From positions 9,021-59,450 of the forward strand of contig DKUE01000014.1 of NCBI GenBank assembly GCA_002490525.1: a stretch of DNA of 50,430 nt, given 5' to 3'. Origin of the DNA: Ruminococcaceae bacterium UBA7212 (GTDB lineage: Bacteria; Bacillota; Clostridia; Oscillospirales; Acutalibacteraceae). The position numbers were made by a program, and so were the translations under genes. The notes under the pieces are model-generated. The model was not told the origin of the DNA. It saw nothing but the letters and a program-made list of their open reading frames with translations, and searched no databases. Below, piece by piece: positions 1-6,441 of this stretch; the stretch's first letter is position 1, and each line of letters opens with the position of its first letter.

Positions 1-66
1 GCTTTCTGCCCGATGGGAACGATGACACAAGCAATCTGCAAAGTAAGGAACAGAAAAAAACAGTAA
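1..66 (+). CDS. C-terminal fragment of an unidentified protein
   Basis: The window opens inside an open frame that ends with TAA at 64-66 and gives about 21 residues, including AFCPMGTMTQAIC and a basic tail. The two cysteines and the CPMGT stretch recall the end of a membrane-bound ferredoxin-type protein, but this is too short to assign. It lies on the same strand as the thioredoxin gene 73 nt downstream and may be the last gene of an upstream operon. Confidence 0.35.
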   Translation, partial: AFCPMGTMTQAICKVRNRKKQ

Positions 67-101
67 GTGATAACATCACAGAACTCCGATTAAAAATTGG
101 T

Positions 102-107
102 TATAAT
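102..107 (+). promoter_or_regulatory. Putative -10 box upstream of thioredoxin
   Basis: TATAAT lies 32 nt before the thioredoxin start. No good -35 box is found 16-18 nt upstream, so if it is used it may need an activator. The Crp/Fnr protein encoded at 2686-3342 is one speculative candidate. A strong Shine-Dalgarno (AAAGGAGG) precedes the ATG at 140. Confidence 0.35.
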
Positions 108-139
108 AAAGGCACAATAAAACAAAGGAGGACATAAAA

Positions 140-445
140 ATGTCTGTAATTAAAATCAGTAAAGAAAATTTCGCAAGCGAAGTTTTGAATTCAAATAAAC
201 CTGTATTGCTTGATTTCTATGCCGATTGGTGCGGTCCCTGCCGTATGACAGGACCGATTGTATCGGAAATCGCAGCGGAACGAAGCGATGTCAAGGTCGG
301 TAAAATCAATGTTGACGAACAACCGGAGCTTGCGGCGCAGTTTCAGGTAATGAGCATCCCTATGCTCGCTGTAATCAAAAACGGAAAGCTTGAAAATCAG
401 ATTGTGGGCTACAGACCGAAAGAGCAGATTGAAGCGATGCTGTAA
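140..445 (+). CDS. trxA: Thioredoxin
   Basis: This encodes a small cytoplasmic disulfide reductase of 101 residues, the usual thioredoxin length. The redox motif WCGPC is intact with Cys31 and Cys34, preceded by the typical LLDFYADWC strand, and the cis-proline region (MSIPMLAV) is present. It heads a tight run with a rhodanese protein (9-nt gap), a flavoprotein disulfide reductase and rubredoxin, so it probably supplies thiol reducing power to that sulfur/oxygen-stress module. The start is supported by an AAAGGAGG Shine-Dalgarno. Family assignment is secure; whether it is the main cellular thioredoxin or a dedicated one cannot be told. Confidence 0.95.
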   Translation: MSVIKISKENFASEVLNSNKPVLLDFYADWCGPCRMTGPIVSEIAAERSDVKVGKINVDEQPELAAQFQVMSIPMLAVIKNGKLENQIVGYRPKEQIEAML

Positions 446-454
446 GGAGAAAAA

Positions 455-778
455 ATGGGACTGTTTAATTTTTTCCGCAACACCGCTGACATCAACACCG
501 GTGTTGCGGAATACGAAACAACTGACGGCGCTGTACTGCTTGATGTGAGAACGGCAGAGGAATACCGTGACGGTCACATTGACGGAAGTGTTAATTTACC
601 TCTTGATAGAATTTCTTCCATTGAGGACGCTGTCCAAGACAAAAACACACCGCTTTATGTGCATTGTTACAGCGGCAGCAGAAGCGGTCAGGCTGTAGCC
701 TATCTTAAACGAATGGGCTACACAAACGCAAAAAATATCGGAGGCATCAGCAGCTACCGTGGAAAGGTGGTAAAATAA
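455..778 (+). CDS. Rhodanese-like sulfurtransferase, single domain
   Basis: This is a 107-residue single rhodanese domain. LLDVRTAEEYRDGHIDGSVNLPL is the typical N-terminal signature, and the active-site loop starts at Cys71 (CYSGSRSG), so the catalytic persulfide cysteine is present. Proteins of this kind move sulfane sulfur to acceptors such as thioredoxin or cyanide. It follows trxA by 9 nt, and its TAA directly abuts the ATG of the CoA-disulfide-reductase-like gene, which itself carries a second rhodanese domain. Coupled expression and a joint role in persulfide handling are likely but inferred. Confidence 0.9.
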   Translation: MGLFNFFRNTADINTGVAEYETTDGAVLLDVRTAEEYRDGHIDGSVNLPLDRISSIEDAVQDKNTPLYVHCYSGSRSGQAVAYLKRMGYTNAKNIGGISSYRGKVVK

Positions 779-2470
779 ATGAAGGTTGTAATTATAGGCG
801 GTGTTGCAGGCGGCGCTACTGCGGCGGCGAGAATACGCAGGCTTTCGGAACAAGCGGAAATCGTTGTTTTTGAGCGTTCGGGATTTATCTCCTATGCCAA
901 CTGCGGTCTGCCGTACTACATCGGCGGCACCATTGAAGATGAAAATGAGCTGACCTTGCAGACTCCCGAAAGCTTTTGGGAACGGTTCAGAGTTAAAATG
1001 CATGTACATCATGAGGTTACGGCAATTCATCCTGAAAGCAAAACCGTCACCGTAAAAAATCTTGAAAACGGCAAAGTCTTTACCGAGAGCTACGACAAGC
1101 TACTTCTCTCTCCCGGCGCAAAGCCGATAAAGCCCGGCTTTGACGGCATTGACAGCGATAAGATATTCACCCTCCGCACCGTTGAGGATACATTGAAAAT
1201 TAAAAAATATACTGACGAGCAAAATCCCAAATCGGCTGTTGTCGTTGGCGGCGGGTTTATCGGTATCGAGGCTGCGGAAAATCTGCGTGAACTCGGAATA
1301 GATGTAACTCTCGTGGAGGCCGCTGAACAGCTTATGGCCCCCTTTGACAGTGATATGGCATCTTTTATTCATGCTGAAGTCCGCAGGAATGGTATATCCC
1401 TTATGCTTTCTCATTTTGTAGAAGGCTTTGAGGATACCGATTGCGGCATAGATGTCAAACTTAAGGATGCTCCGACACTTCATGCGGATATGGTGGTAAT
1501 GGCAATCGGCGTCACTCCCGAAACCACGCTTGCAAAGGATGCAGGACTTGAAACAGGAATAAAGAACAGTATTGTGGTCAATGATAAAATGGAAACCTCT
1601 GTTGCTGATATTTATGCCGTCGGAGATGCGGTGCAGATAAAGAATTTTGTAACCGATACAGACACGCTCGTTTCACTCGCCGGACCTGCAAACAAACAAG
1701 GCAGAATTGCCGCTGACAATATTTGCGGCGGTGACAGCCATTACACAGGCGGTCAAGGCAGCTCGGTTATTAAGATATTTGATATGACAGCCGCCACTAC
1801 CGGTATCAACGAAAAAACAGCAAAATCCATGGGTATTGCTGCGGATAAGGTTATTCTTTCCCCCATGAGTCATGCAGGGTATTATCCCGGCGGCAAGCTG
1901 ATGACCATGAAAGTGCTGTTTGAAAAAGACAGCTACCGTATCTTAGGTGCTCAAATCGTCGGTTTTGAGGGAGTCGATAAACGGATAGATGTGCTTGCAA
2001 CCGCTATCCGTGCCGGTATGAAAGCATATGAGCTTACCGGGCTTGACCTTGCCTATGCTCCACCGTATTCCTCTGCAAAGGATCCTGTGAACATGGCAGG
2101 CTATATGATTGAAAATATTAAAAACGGCGTTGTAAAGCAATGGTATTATGAGGAAGATGAAACACTTCCCCGTGACGGCAGTGTCACGCTTCTTGATACA
2201 CGTACACCAATGGAATACAGCATGGGTCATGCGAAGGGATTTATCAATATTCCCGTTGATGAACTGCGTGAACGTATAAGTGAGCTTGACAAGAGCAAGC
2301 CTGTCTACATCATGTGTCAAAGCGGCTTGAGAAGCTATATTGCAAGCAGAATTTTAATGGGCAACGGTTTTGATGCCTATAACTTTGCAGGTGGTTTCCG
2401 CTTCTATGATGCAGTCCGTAATGATAAAGCATTAAATAAAAAATCCACTCCCTGCGGAATGGATAACTGA
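779..2470 (+). CDS. FAD-dependent CoA-disulfide-reductase-like protein with rhodanese domain
   Basis: This 563-residue protein has a class-I pyridine-nucleotide-disulfide oxidoreductase body and a C-terminal rhodanese domain from about residue 465. The N-terminal FAD fold (VVIIGGVAGGATAAARIRRL) is followed by Cys42 in YANCGLPYYIGG, the position of the single redox cysteine of CoA-disulfide reductase and NADH oxidase relatives. A second dinucleotide fold (VVVGGGFIGIEAAENL) binds NAD(P)H, and the rhodanese loop CQSGLRS is intact. CoADR-RHD proteins reduce CoA disulfide, CoA persulfide or polysulfide. ATG directly follows the TAA of the rhodanese gene. NADH oxidase activity is an alternative reading of the same fold. 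Confidence 0.9.
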   Translation: MKVVIIGGVAGGATAAARIRRLSEQAEIVVFERSGFISYANCGLPYYIGGTIEDENELTLQTPESFWERFRVKMHVHHEVTAIHPESKTVTVKNLENGKVFTESYDKLLLSPGAKPIKPGFDGIDSDKIFTLRTVEDTLKIKKYTDEQNPKSAVVVGGGFIGIEAAENLRELGIDVTLVEAAEQLMAPFDSDMASFIHAEVRRNGISLMLSHFVEGFEDTDCGIDVKLKDAPTLHADMVVMAIGVTPETTLAKDAGLETGIKNSIVVNDKMETSVADIYAVGDAVQIKNFVTDTDTLVSLAGPANKQGRIAADNICGGDSHYTGGQGSSVIKIFDMTAATTGINEKTAKSMGIAADKVILSPMSHAGYYPGGKLMTMKVLFEKDSYRILGAQIVGFEGVDKRIDVLATAIRAGMKAYELTGLDLAYAPPYSSAKDPVNMAGYMIENIKNGVVKQWYYEEDETLPRDGSVTLLDTRTPMEYSMGHAKGFINIPVDELRERISELDKSKPVYIMCQSGLRSYIASRILMGNGFDAYNFAGGFRFYDAVRNDKALNKKSTPCGMDN

Positions 2471-2482
2471 AAGGAAAAAGAA

Positions 2483-2638
2483 ATGAAGTATATTTGCGAA
2501 GTTTGCGGATATGTCTACGACGAAGAAGCAGGCGATCCCGATAACGGTATCGCCCCAGGCACAAAGTGGGAAGATCTTCCGGAAGATTATGAATGTCCCT
2601 TGTGCGGCGTCGGCAAAGACCAGTTCAGCAAAGAATAA
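2483..2638 (+). CDS. Rubredoxin
   Basis: A 51-residue open frame starts at ATG 2483 behind an AAAGGAAAAAG ribosome site, 12 nt after the flavoprotein stop. The translation begins MKYICEVCGYVYDEEAGDPD and contains WEDLPEDYECPLCGVGK. It therefore carries both CxxCG knuckles that bind one iron in rubredoxin, and the length matches the family (50-55 residues). Rubredoxins pass single electrons to oxygen- or peroxide-reducing enzymes in anaerobes. As the last gene of the trx-rhodanese-flavoprotein run it may take electrons from the NAD(P)H-dependent flavoprotein; that partnership is inferred. Confidence 0.95.
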   Translation: MKYICEVCGYVYDEEAGDPDNGIAPGTKWEDLPEDYECPLCGVGKDQFSKE

Positions 2639-2646
2639 TTAAAAAA

Positions 2647-2684
2647 GCGTTGAGAATTTCTTTTGAAAAACTCAGCGCTTTTTT
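2647..2684. terminator. Bidirectional hairpin terminator
   Basis: GCGTTGAG (2647-2654) pairs with CTCAGCGC (2671-2678, one G-U). An A-run lies on the left and a T-run (2679-2684) on the right. It sits between the convergent rubredoxin and Crp/Fnr genes and can serve both. Confidence 0.85.
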
Positions 2685-2685
2685 A

Positions 2686-3342
2686 TCAATCTAAAATCTT
2701 TGCAAGTCCGTCTTTGTCTATGATTTTAATCGTTCCGCGAGAGAGTGCGATAAAACCCTCGTTCACAAAATACTTTAGCATTCGTGTTACCACTTCACGG
2801 GGATTACCCAAATGATTGCCAATGGTTTCGTGCGTGATTTTAAGCGTGTCGGTGCATTCAATATTGGCTTCATTCAAAAGGAAATCTGCTAGTCTTTTAT
2901 CGAAGCTTTTCCACATTACTTGGTCTATCAACCACATTACATCCGAAAATCGGCTTGCCATAACCTCATTTGTGTAATTGGCAAGCGGTGCGGAAATATC
3001 CATAATACTCTTATAAACTTCTGATGGGATTACCAAAACCTCCGTGTTTTTTTCTGCGGTAATGGTTATATCAAATTGAATGCTGTTCATAATGCAGGAT
3101 GCAGAGAACAGGCAAATATCTCGCTCAAAAAGGCGGTACATCGTAATCTCTCTGCCGTCATCGGATACGGTAAAAGCTCGAAGCTGACCGGACAGCACAA
3201 GGATAAGTCCCGTGCAATCATGAGAGCCGTTATGCAGGAATTCACCTTTGCTGAATTTACGAACAAAAGCCGATTTTGTAAGTATATCTTGCTGTGATTT
3301 CGTCAGCTTATCAAATACGGGCAAATATGTTAAGTAATTCAT
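2686..3342 (-). CDS. Crp/Fnr family transcriptional regulator
   Basis: This 218-residue protein has an N-terminal cyclic-nucleotide-binding-type beta-roll (about residues 15-120, with GEFLHNGSHDCTGLILVLSGQL) and a C-terminal winged helix with the recognition region THETIGNHLGNPREVVTRMLKYF. It lacks the N-terminal cysteine cluster of classical Fnr, so it is not an obvious iron-sulfur oxygen sensor; the effector is unknown. It is transcribed away from the DUF134-NifX gene, with a 109-bp gap holding divergent promoters within a long palindrome. Autoregulation and control of the flanking redox genes is the simplest model, not shown by the sequence alone. Confidence 0.88.
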   Translation of the reverse strand: MNYLTYLPVFDKLTKSQQDILTKSAFVRKFSKGEFLHNGSHDCTGLILVLSGQLRAFTVSDDGREITMYRLFERDICLFSASCIMNSIQFDITITAEKNTEVLVIPSEVYKSIMDISAPLANYTNEVMASRFSDVMWLIDQVMWKSFDKRLADFLLNEANIECTDTLKITHETIGNHLGNPREVVTRMLKYFVNEGFIALSRGTIKIIDKDGLAKILD

Positions 3343-3367
3343 AAACCGAGTCTCCTTTTATAAAATT

Positions 3368-3433
3368 AGTATAATATGATTTCGGGCATATGTCAATGAC
3401 ATTATTGACATATGCCCGAAATGACATTATAAT
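3368..3433. promoter_or_regulatory. Divergent promoter pair inside a 19-bp-arm palindrome
   Basis: Perfect arms 3379-3397 and 3404-3422 are separated by 6 nt. The right arm holds TTGACA (3405-3410), which is 17 nt from TATAAT (3428-3433) and points to the DUF134-NifX gene. The left arm holds the mirror TTGACA (3391-3396 read on the minus strand), which is 17 nt from TATACT (3368-3373) and points to the Crp/Fnr gene. A nested 6-1-6 palindrome (ATGTCA-A-TGACAT, 3390-3402) overlaps the left -35 box. A bound dimer would be expected to affect both promoters. Confidence 0.85.
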
Positions 3434-3451
3434 AGATGTCGAGGTGATAAA

Positions 3452-4231
3452 ATGCCAAGACCGACAAAATGCCGACGGGTGTGTTCTTTTCCCGAGGTTA
3501 TTGAATTTTCTCCGGTAGGAAAAATAAGCGGTGAACCAATTGTTTTGACGGTTGATGAGTTTGAAACAATACGGCTGATTGACAAAGAAGACTTAAGTCA
3601 AGAGGAATGCGGAACACAACTCGGCGTAGGCAGAACAACCGTACAGAAAATATATGAAACTGCAAGAAAAAAGATAGCAAACGCACTTGTACTTGGGAAC
3701 ACTCTTAAAATTGAAGGCGGCGACTTTCATCTTTGCAGCGGCAGTGCGGATTTTTGTTACAAAAATAATTGTATCAAACGGCAAATTCAAAAGAAATACA
3801 AAACAGAAAAAGGAGCAAATACCATGAGAATTGCAGTAACTTACGAAAAAGGAAACATCTTTCAACACTTCGGTCACACCGAGCAGTTCAAATTGTATGA
3901 TATTGAAGACGGCAAGGTTATTAAATCAGAGCTTATAGACACCAACGGCTCGGGACACGGTACACTTGTAAGCTTGCTCTCCGCTGTAAAAGCAGATGTC
4001 CTCATTTGCGGCGGTATCGGCGGCGGTGCCCAAACGGCACTGGCAGAAAGCAGAATAAAGCTTTACGGAGGCGTCAGCGGTAATGCCGATGAAGCGGTAA
4101 ATGCTTTTATTGCCGGAGATCTTGCTTTCAATCCCGACGTACATTGTAATCACCACGACCGTGAGCACGGCGGAGAAGCCCATACCTGCGGCGAACACGG
4201 CTGCGGTCACGGACATTGCGGAAATCACTGA
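3452..4231 (+). CDS. DUF134 HTH protein fused to NifX/NifB-like cofactor-binding domain
   Basis: This 259-residue fusion starts with the DUF134 signature (MPRPTKCRRVCSFPEV) and its helix-turn-helix (LSQEECGTQLGVGRTTVQKIYETARKK). A dinitrogenase iron-molybdenum-cofactor-type domain follows from about residue 125 (MRIAVTYEKGNIFQHFGHTEQFKLYDI, with GGIGGGAQTAL). The tail after residue 225 is packed with His and Cys, which suggests metal binding. The second domain has its own internal ATG (3824) behind an AAAAAGGAG site, so a separate short product is possible. No nitrogenase genes are nearby, so a role in nitrogen fixation is unlikely; metal or iron-sulfur sensing is an inference. Confidence 0.88.
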   Translation: MPRPTKCRRVCSFPEVIEFSPVGKISGEPIVLTVDEFETIRLIDKEDLSQEECGTQLGVGRTTVQKIYETARKKIANALVLGNTLKIEGGDFHLCSGSADFCYKNNCIKRQIQKKYKTEKGANTMRIAVTYEKGNIFQHFGHTEQFKLYDIEDGKVIKSELIDTNGSGHGTLVSLLSAVKADVLICGGIGGGAQTALAESRIKLYGGVSGNADEAVNAFIAGDLAFNPDVHCNHHDREHGGEAHTCGEHGCGHGHCGNH

Positions 4232-4310
4232 TGTAAAATATTTATTTCGCACATCGGTAAAGGTGACATTAAATAAAAAGAAATCATATCCTTATCTACA
4301 ACCCTCGGTC

Positions 4311-4338
4311 GGCGGTTCGAGTCCGCCCAGTAGCTCCA
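4311..4338 (+). other. tRNA 3'-end remnant (T arm, acceptor and CCA), possible att scar
   Basis: GGCGG-TTCGAGT-CCGCC (4311-4327) is a perfect T arm. It is followed by CAGTAGC (acceptor 3' strand), T (discriminator) and CCA. No matching 5' half (GCTACTG start, D arm, anticodon arm) exists in the preceding 100 nt. The U discriminator would fit tRNA-Thr, but without the anticodon the identity is a guess. Such 3' fragments are left where an integrative element entered a tRNA gene. Confidence 0.7.
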
Positions 4339-4342
4339 ACGT

Positions 4343-4381
4343 AACGCTGGACTCAATTCATTTTGAGTTCAGCGTTATTTT
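4343..4381 (+). terminator. Strong hairpin terminator after the tRNA remnant
   Basis: AACGCTGGACTCAA (4343-4356) pairs with TTGAGTTCAGCGTT (4363-4376) around a 6-nt loop, with one G-U, followed by ATTTTT. Its position suggests it ended the former tRNA transcript. Confidence 0.85.
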
Positions 4382-4432
4382 TATGTTTGCTCTCGACCAT
4401 AAACATCATCTTCTTCATAACCTCTTTACAAA

Positions 4433-4475
4433 AAAGGAACGACAATTTTCGGCAGAAGATTGTCGTTCCTTTTTG
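4433..4475. terminator. Second hairpin terminator
   Basis: AAAGGAACGACAAT (4433-4446) and ATTGTCGTTCCTTT (4459-4472) form a perfect 14-bp stem with A/T flanks. Apart from the tRNA remnant and these two hairpins, 4232-4629 holds no gene. Smaller inverted repeats occur at about 4568-4582 and 4595-4621. Confidence 0.7.
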
Positions 4476-4629
4476 TTTTATGCTCTTTTCTTTTTTCGCT
4501 TATGGCTGCTCTCTCAAACTGTCATTTCCAATAAAAACAGCGAGAGAAAAAGATTGATAAACCGTCGTTTGCACACTCAAACGGCTACACAGACGTGATA
4601 CCGAAAGCAGAAGATATCACGAAAAAATC

Positions 4630-4869
4630 ATGGATTTGCTTTTTCTTGAAATGCTTGAAACCGATAGTTTTACACATACCGATTCTGTTCCGCACGCCCT
4701 GATCGGGCTGTCTAGAAAAACAGCGTTTGAAACACGGACTGATACACAGGCAGAAAAAACGGAAGCCCTGCTGAATCTTTACACGTCCGAATTTTATACT
4801 GAAGTGAAAAAAGCCTTTGAGATGGGATGCCGCATCGGAGCGCGGTTCGTTTTAGAAATATCTACTTAA
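4630..4869 (+). CDS. Small DUF6809-like protein
   Basis: This is a 79-residue protein with no signal peptide or membrane segment. The C-terminal part (SEFYTEVKKAFEMGCRIGARFVLEI) matches the pattern F..G...GARF.LE seen at the end of small clostridial DUF6809 proteins. The N-terminal part is mostly acidic/polar helix. There is no strong Shine-Dalgarno, so the start is uncertain. It overlaps the end of the convergent XRE gene by 8 nt. The function of the family is unknown; the gene sits in a stretch where other genes are decayed. Confidence 0.55.
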   Translation: MDLLFLEMLETDSFTHTDSVPHALIGLSRKTAFETRTDTQAEKTEALLNLYTSEFYTEVKKAFEMGCRIGARFVLEIST

Positions 4870-5121
4870 GCTCTTGTTCCAGCTGTGCATATTCCGGGAC
4901 ATCAAAAAATTGGATGACCGTAATATCCAACCCATCGCAAATTTTTTTGATCGTTACAATGCCGGGATTTTTGCTTTCTCCGTTTAAAATGCTCTTTATA
5001 GTAGATTGCGAAACGCCCGCTGAATAGCTTAACGCATTCGGTGTCATTCCTCTTTCCTTGCACAACTGATAAATACGGTTTACAACAAATTCATAAATAC
5101 CTGCCTCTTTTTTGATTGCAT
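4862..5121 (-). CDS. XRE-type helix-turn-helix regulator, frame requires a -1 shift
   Basis: The main frame encodes IYEFVVNRIYQLCKERGMTPNA followed by SYSAGVSQSTIKSIL, a typical compact XRE DNA-binding domain (about 75 residues in all). No ATG or GTG lies in this frame before a stop; TTG at 5065 would cut the first helix. An ATG at 5119-5121 overlaps the TGA of the upstream AraC gene (TGATG) and runs in the next frame into A-AAA-AAG (5113-5107), a classic -1 slippery heptamer. A -1 slip there enters the XRE frame exactly. Either the gene lost one A, the sequence has a homopolymer error, or frameshifting is real. Confidence 0.7.
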
Positions 5122-5597
5122 CAGAATGTCAGCTTTCTGAATTTACCCGGTGAAATACCTTCACTTTCCGTAAAAAAGCAAATGAAATTCGATTCACTGT
5201 TAAAGCCCGTCTCATAAGCAATGGACGCCACTGTCATTTCCGTTGTTTGCAGCAGTTCTTTTGCACGGTTCAGACGTGTAATTAAAACATAATCATACGG
5301 TGAAAAACCTGTCTGCTGTTTAAATACCTTTGAAAAATGCGAAGTACTCATGTGCACGGTATCCGCAAGCCTTTGCACCGTAGGCTTTTCATTTAAATGC
5401 GCCAATATAAACACTTTTACCTTCTGGATGGCATCGTCATAATTGATGACACCGTTACTTTTTGTGCCTTTGGGCGCCAACAGCTCCGTAAACAGCTTGT
5501 AAATATCCAATGACAGACTCAATTCGGAGGACGGTGTGGAGAAGCATATTTCCGATTTGTTCGGCATATCGGTTTCTGTCATTTTCACAGGAGCCAC
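5121..5597 (-). CDS. AraC-family regulator, DNA-binding part only
   Basis: The protein is at most 158 residues, against about 270-300 for most AraC regulators. Two helix-turn-helix units are complete (TVQRLADTVHMSTSHFSKVFKQQTG and MTVASIAYETGFNSESNFICFF), ending with the usual PGKFR. The N-terminal effector/cupin domain is missing, and an in-frame TGA lies just upstream of the first possible start (GTG at 5597). GTG at 5588 behind GGTGG or ATG at 5582 are alternative starts. Its stop overlaps the XRE start, so the two are probably co-transcribed. It may be a shortened regulator or a decaying gene. Confidence 0.65.
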   Translation of the reverse strand: MAPVKMTETDMPNKSEICFSTPSSELSLSLDIYKLFTELLAPKGTKSNGVINYDDAIQKVKVFILAHLNEKPTVQRLADTVHMSTSHFSKVFKQQTGFSPYDYVLITRLNRAKELLQTTEMTVASIAYETGFNSESNFICFFTESEGISPGKFRKLTF

Positions 5598-5740
5598 CCA
5601 CTTTCAAAGCGTGCCGTTTCAGCGTGTTTTTGTGCGTTTATTTTACCATAATCCGCAAAGCATGCAAGTGCACAGCGGGAATGATTCCGTGTTCTCCGAA
5701 GCGCTCAAAAACTTTGATTTTGTAAGTATTTCGTGAGGTT

Positions 5741-5769
5741 ATTATACAATCAATTCGGCACCGCGTCAA
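5741..5769 (-). promoter_or_regulatory. Promoter for the AraC-XRE pair
   Basis: On the minus strand TTGACG (5769-5764) is 17 nt from TATAAT (5746-5741). The leader of about 140 nt before the AraC gene shows no long open frame and contains a weaker second promoter-like pair near 5660-5635. Confidence 0.7.
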
Positions 5770-5865
5770 GAATCCCGCAGTGCCGAATTTCGGAAGTATG
5801 CAAAAGCGGTTACGCACATTTGCCTTACAGTAAAAAGCGTTTTCTATTGCCGTTCGAGCGCAGTC

Positions 5866-6286
5866 TCAGACCAGACAGTCGATTATGCTTTGCCGAACCG
5901 CAAGATAACCCGAAACATTCGGATGCAGTCCGTCAAATGTATAGTCCGTGCGGAGATTGCCGTTTTCGTCAGCAAGCAAATCGGTTACATCCAGGAAACG
6001 CACGCCTTCCTCTGCCGCCATTGCGGAAATTTTTTCATTAAGCGATTTTACAGTTGCGCTGTCGCGTCCGCCCAGTTGGAAGTTCTCATATAACGACTCG
6101 CGCTCTCCCGCCGTAGGATAGACCGCCTGTAAAACTATATTGGTCTCAGGCGATTTTTCTTGAATCAGCTTTATCATTTGACGAATATTATCGGTAATCT
6201 GCTCGTGCGGAACACCTGCGCTAAGGTCATTGACGCCCATGAGCATTACCACATTGCGAGGTTTAAGGGCAATTACGCATTTTCAT
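5866..6286 (-). pseudogene. SGNH/GDSL hydrolase remnant with internal deletion
   Basis: The remaining frame (5866-6252) carries block III (MLMGVNDLSAG, the oxyanion Asn) and block V (FDGLHPNVSGY, catalytic Asp and His) of the SGNH esterase family. Block I with the nucleophilic Ser is missing. An intact start (ATG at 6286 behind AGGGAG) opens a frame that stops after seven codons, and an in-frame TGA precedes the conserved part. This is what an internal deletion of the first half would leave. The family deacetylates sugars or lipids. It lies opposite an AraC-type regulator that may once have controlled it. Confidence 0.75.
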
Positions 6287-6298
6287 GTTCTAACTCCC

Positions 6299-6335
6299 TT
6301 TTCATATGGTTTAATTGCATCATACCATATGAAAA
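6299..6335. promoter_or_regulatory. 12-bp inverted repeat, operator candidate
   Basis: TTTTCATATGGT (6299-6310) and ACCATATGAAAA (6324-6335) are perfect inverted copies 13 nt apart. They lie directly upstream of the SGNH ribosome site in the gap shared with the divergent AraC gene. The arrangement fits a regulator-binding site; no U-run follows, so it is not a terminator. Confidence 0.6.
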
Positions 6336-6343
6336 TAAAAAAA

Positions 6344-6369
6344 TAAATTACATATTTTTATGTAATTTA
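6344..6369. promoter_or_regulatory. AT-rich 11-bp-arm palindrome
   Basis: TAAATTACATA (6344-6354) and TATGTAATTTA (6359-6369) are perfect arms around four T. It is in the same divergent gap and is probably part of the control region of the AraC gene at 6442. Confidence 0.5.
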
Positions 6370-6441
6370 TAGGTATTTTATTTGATTTTTGCAAATTTGT
6401 ATTTTATAATAGAATAAATATGAAAATCAGGGGGAATTCCA

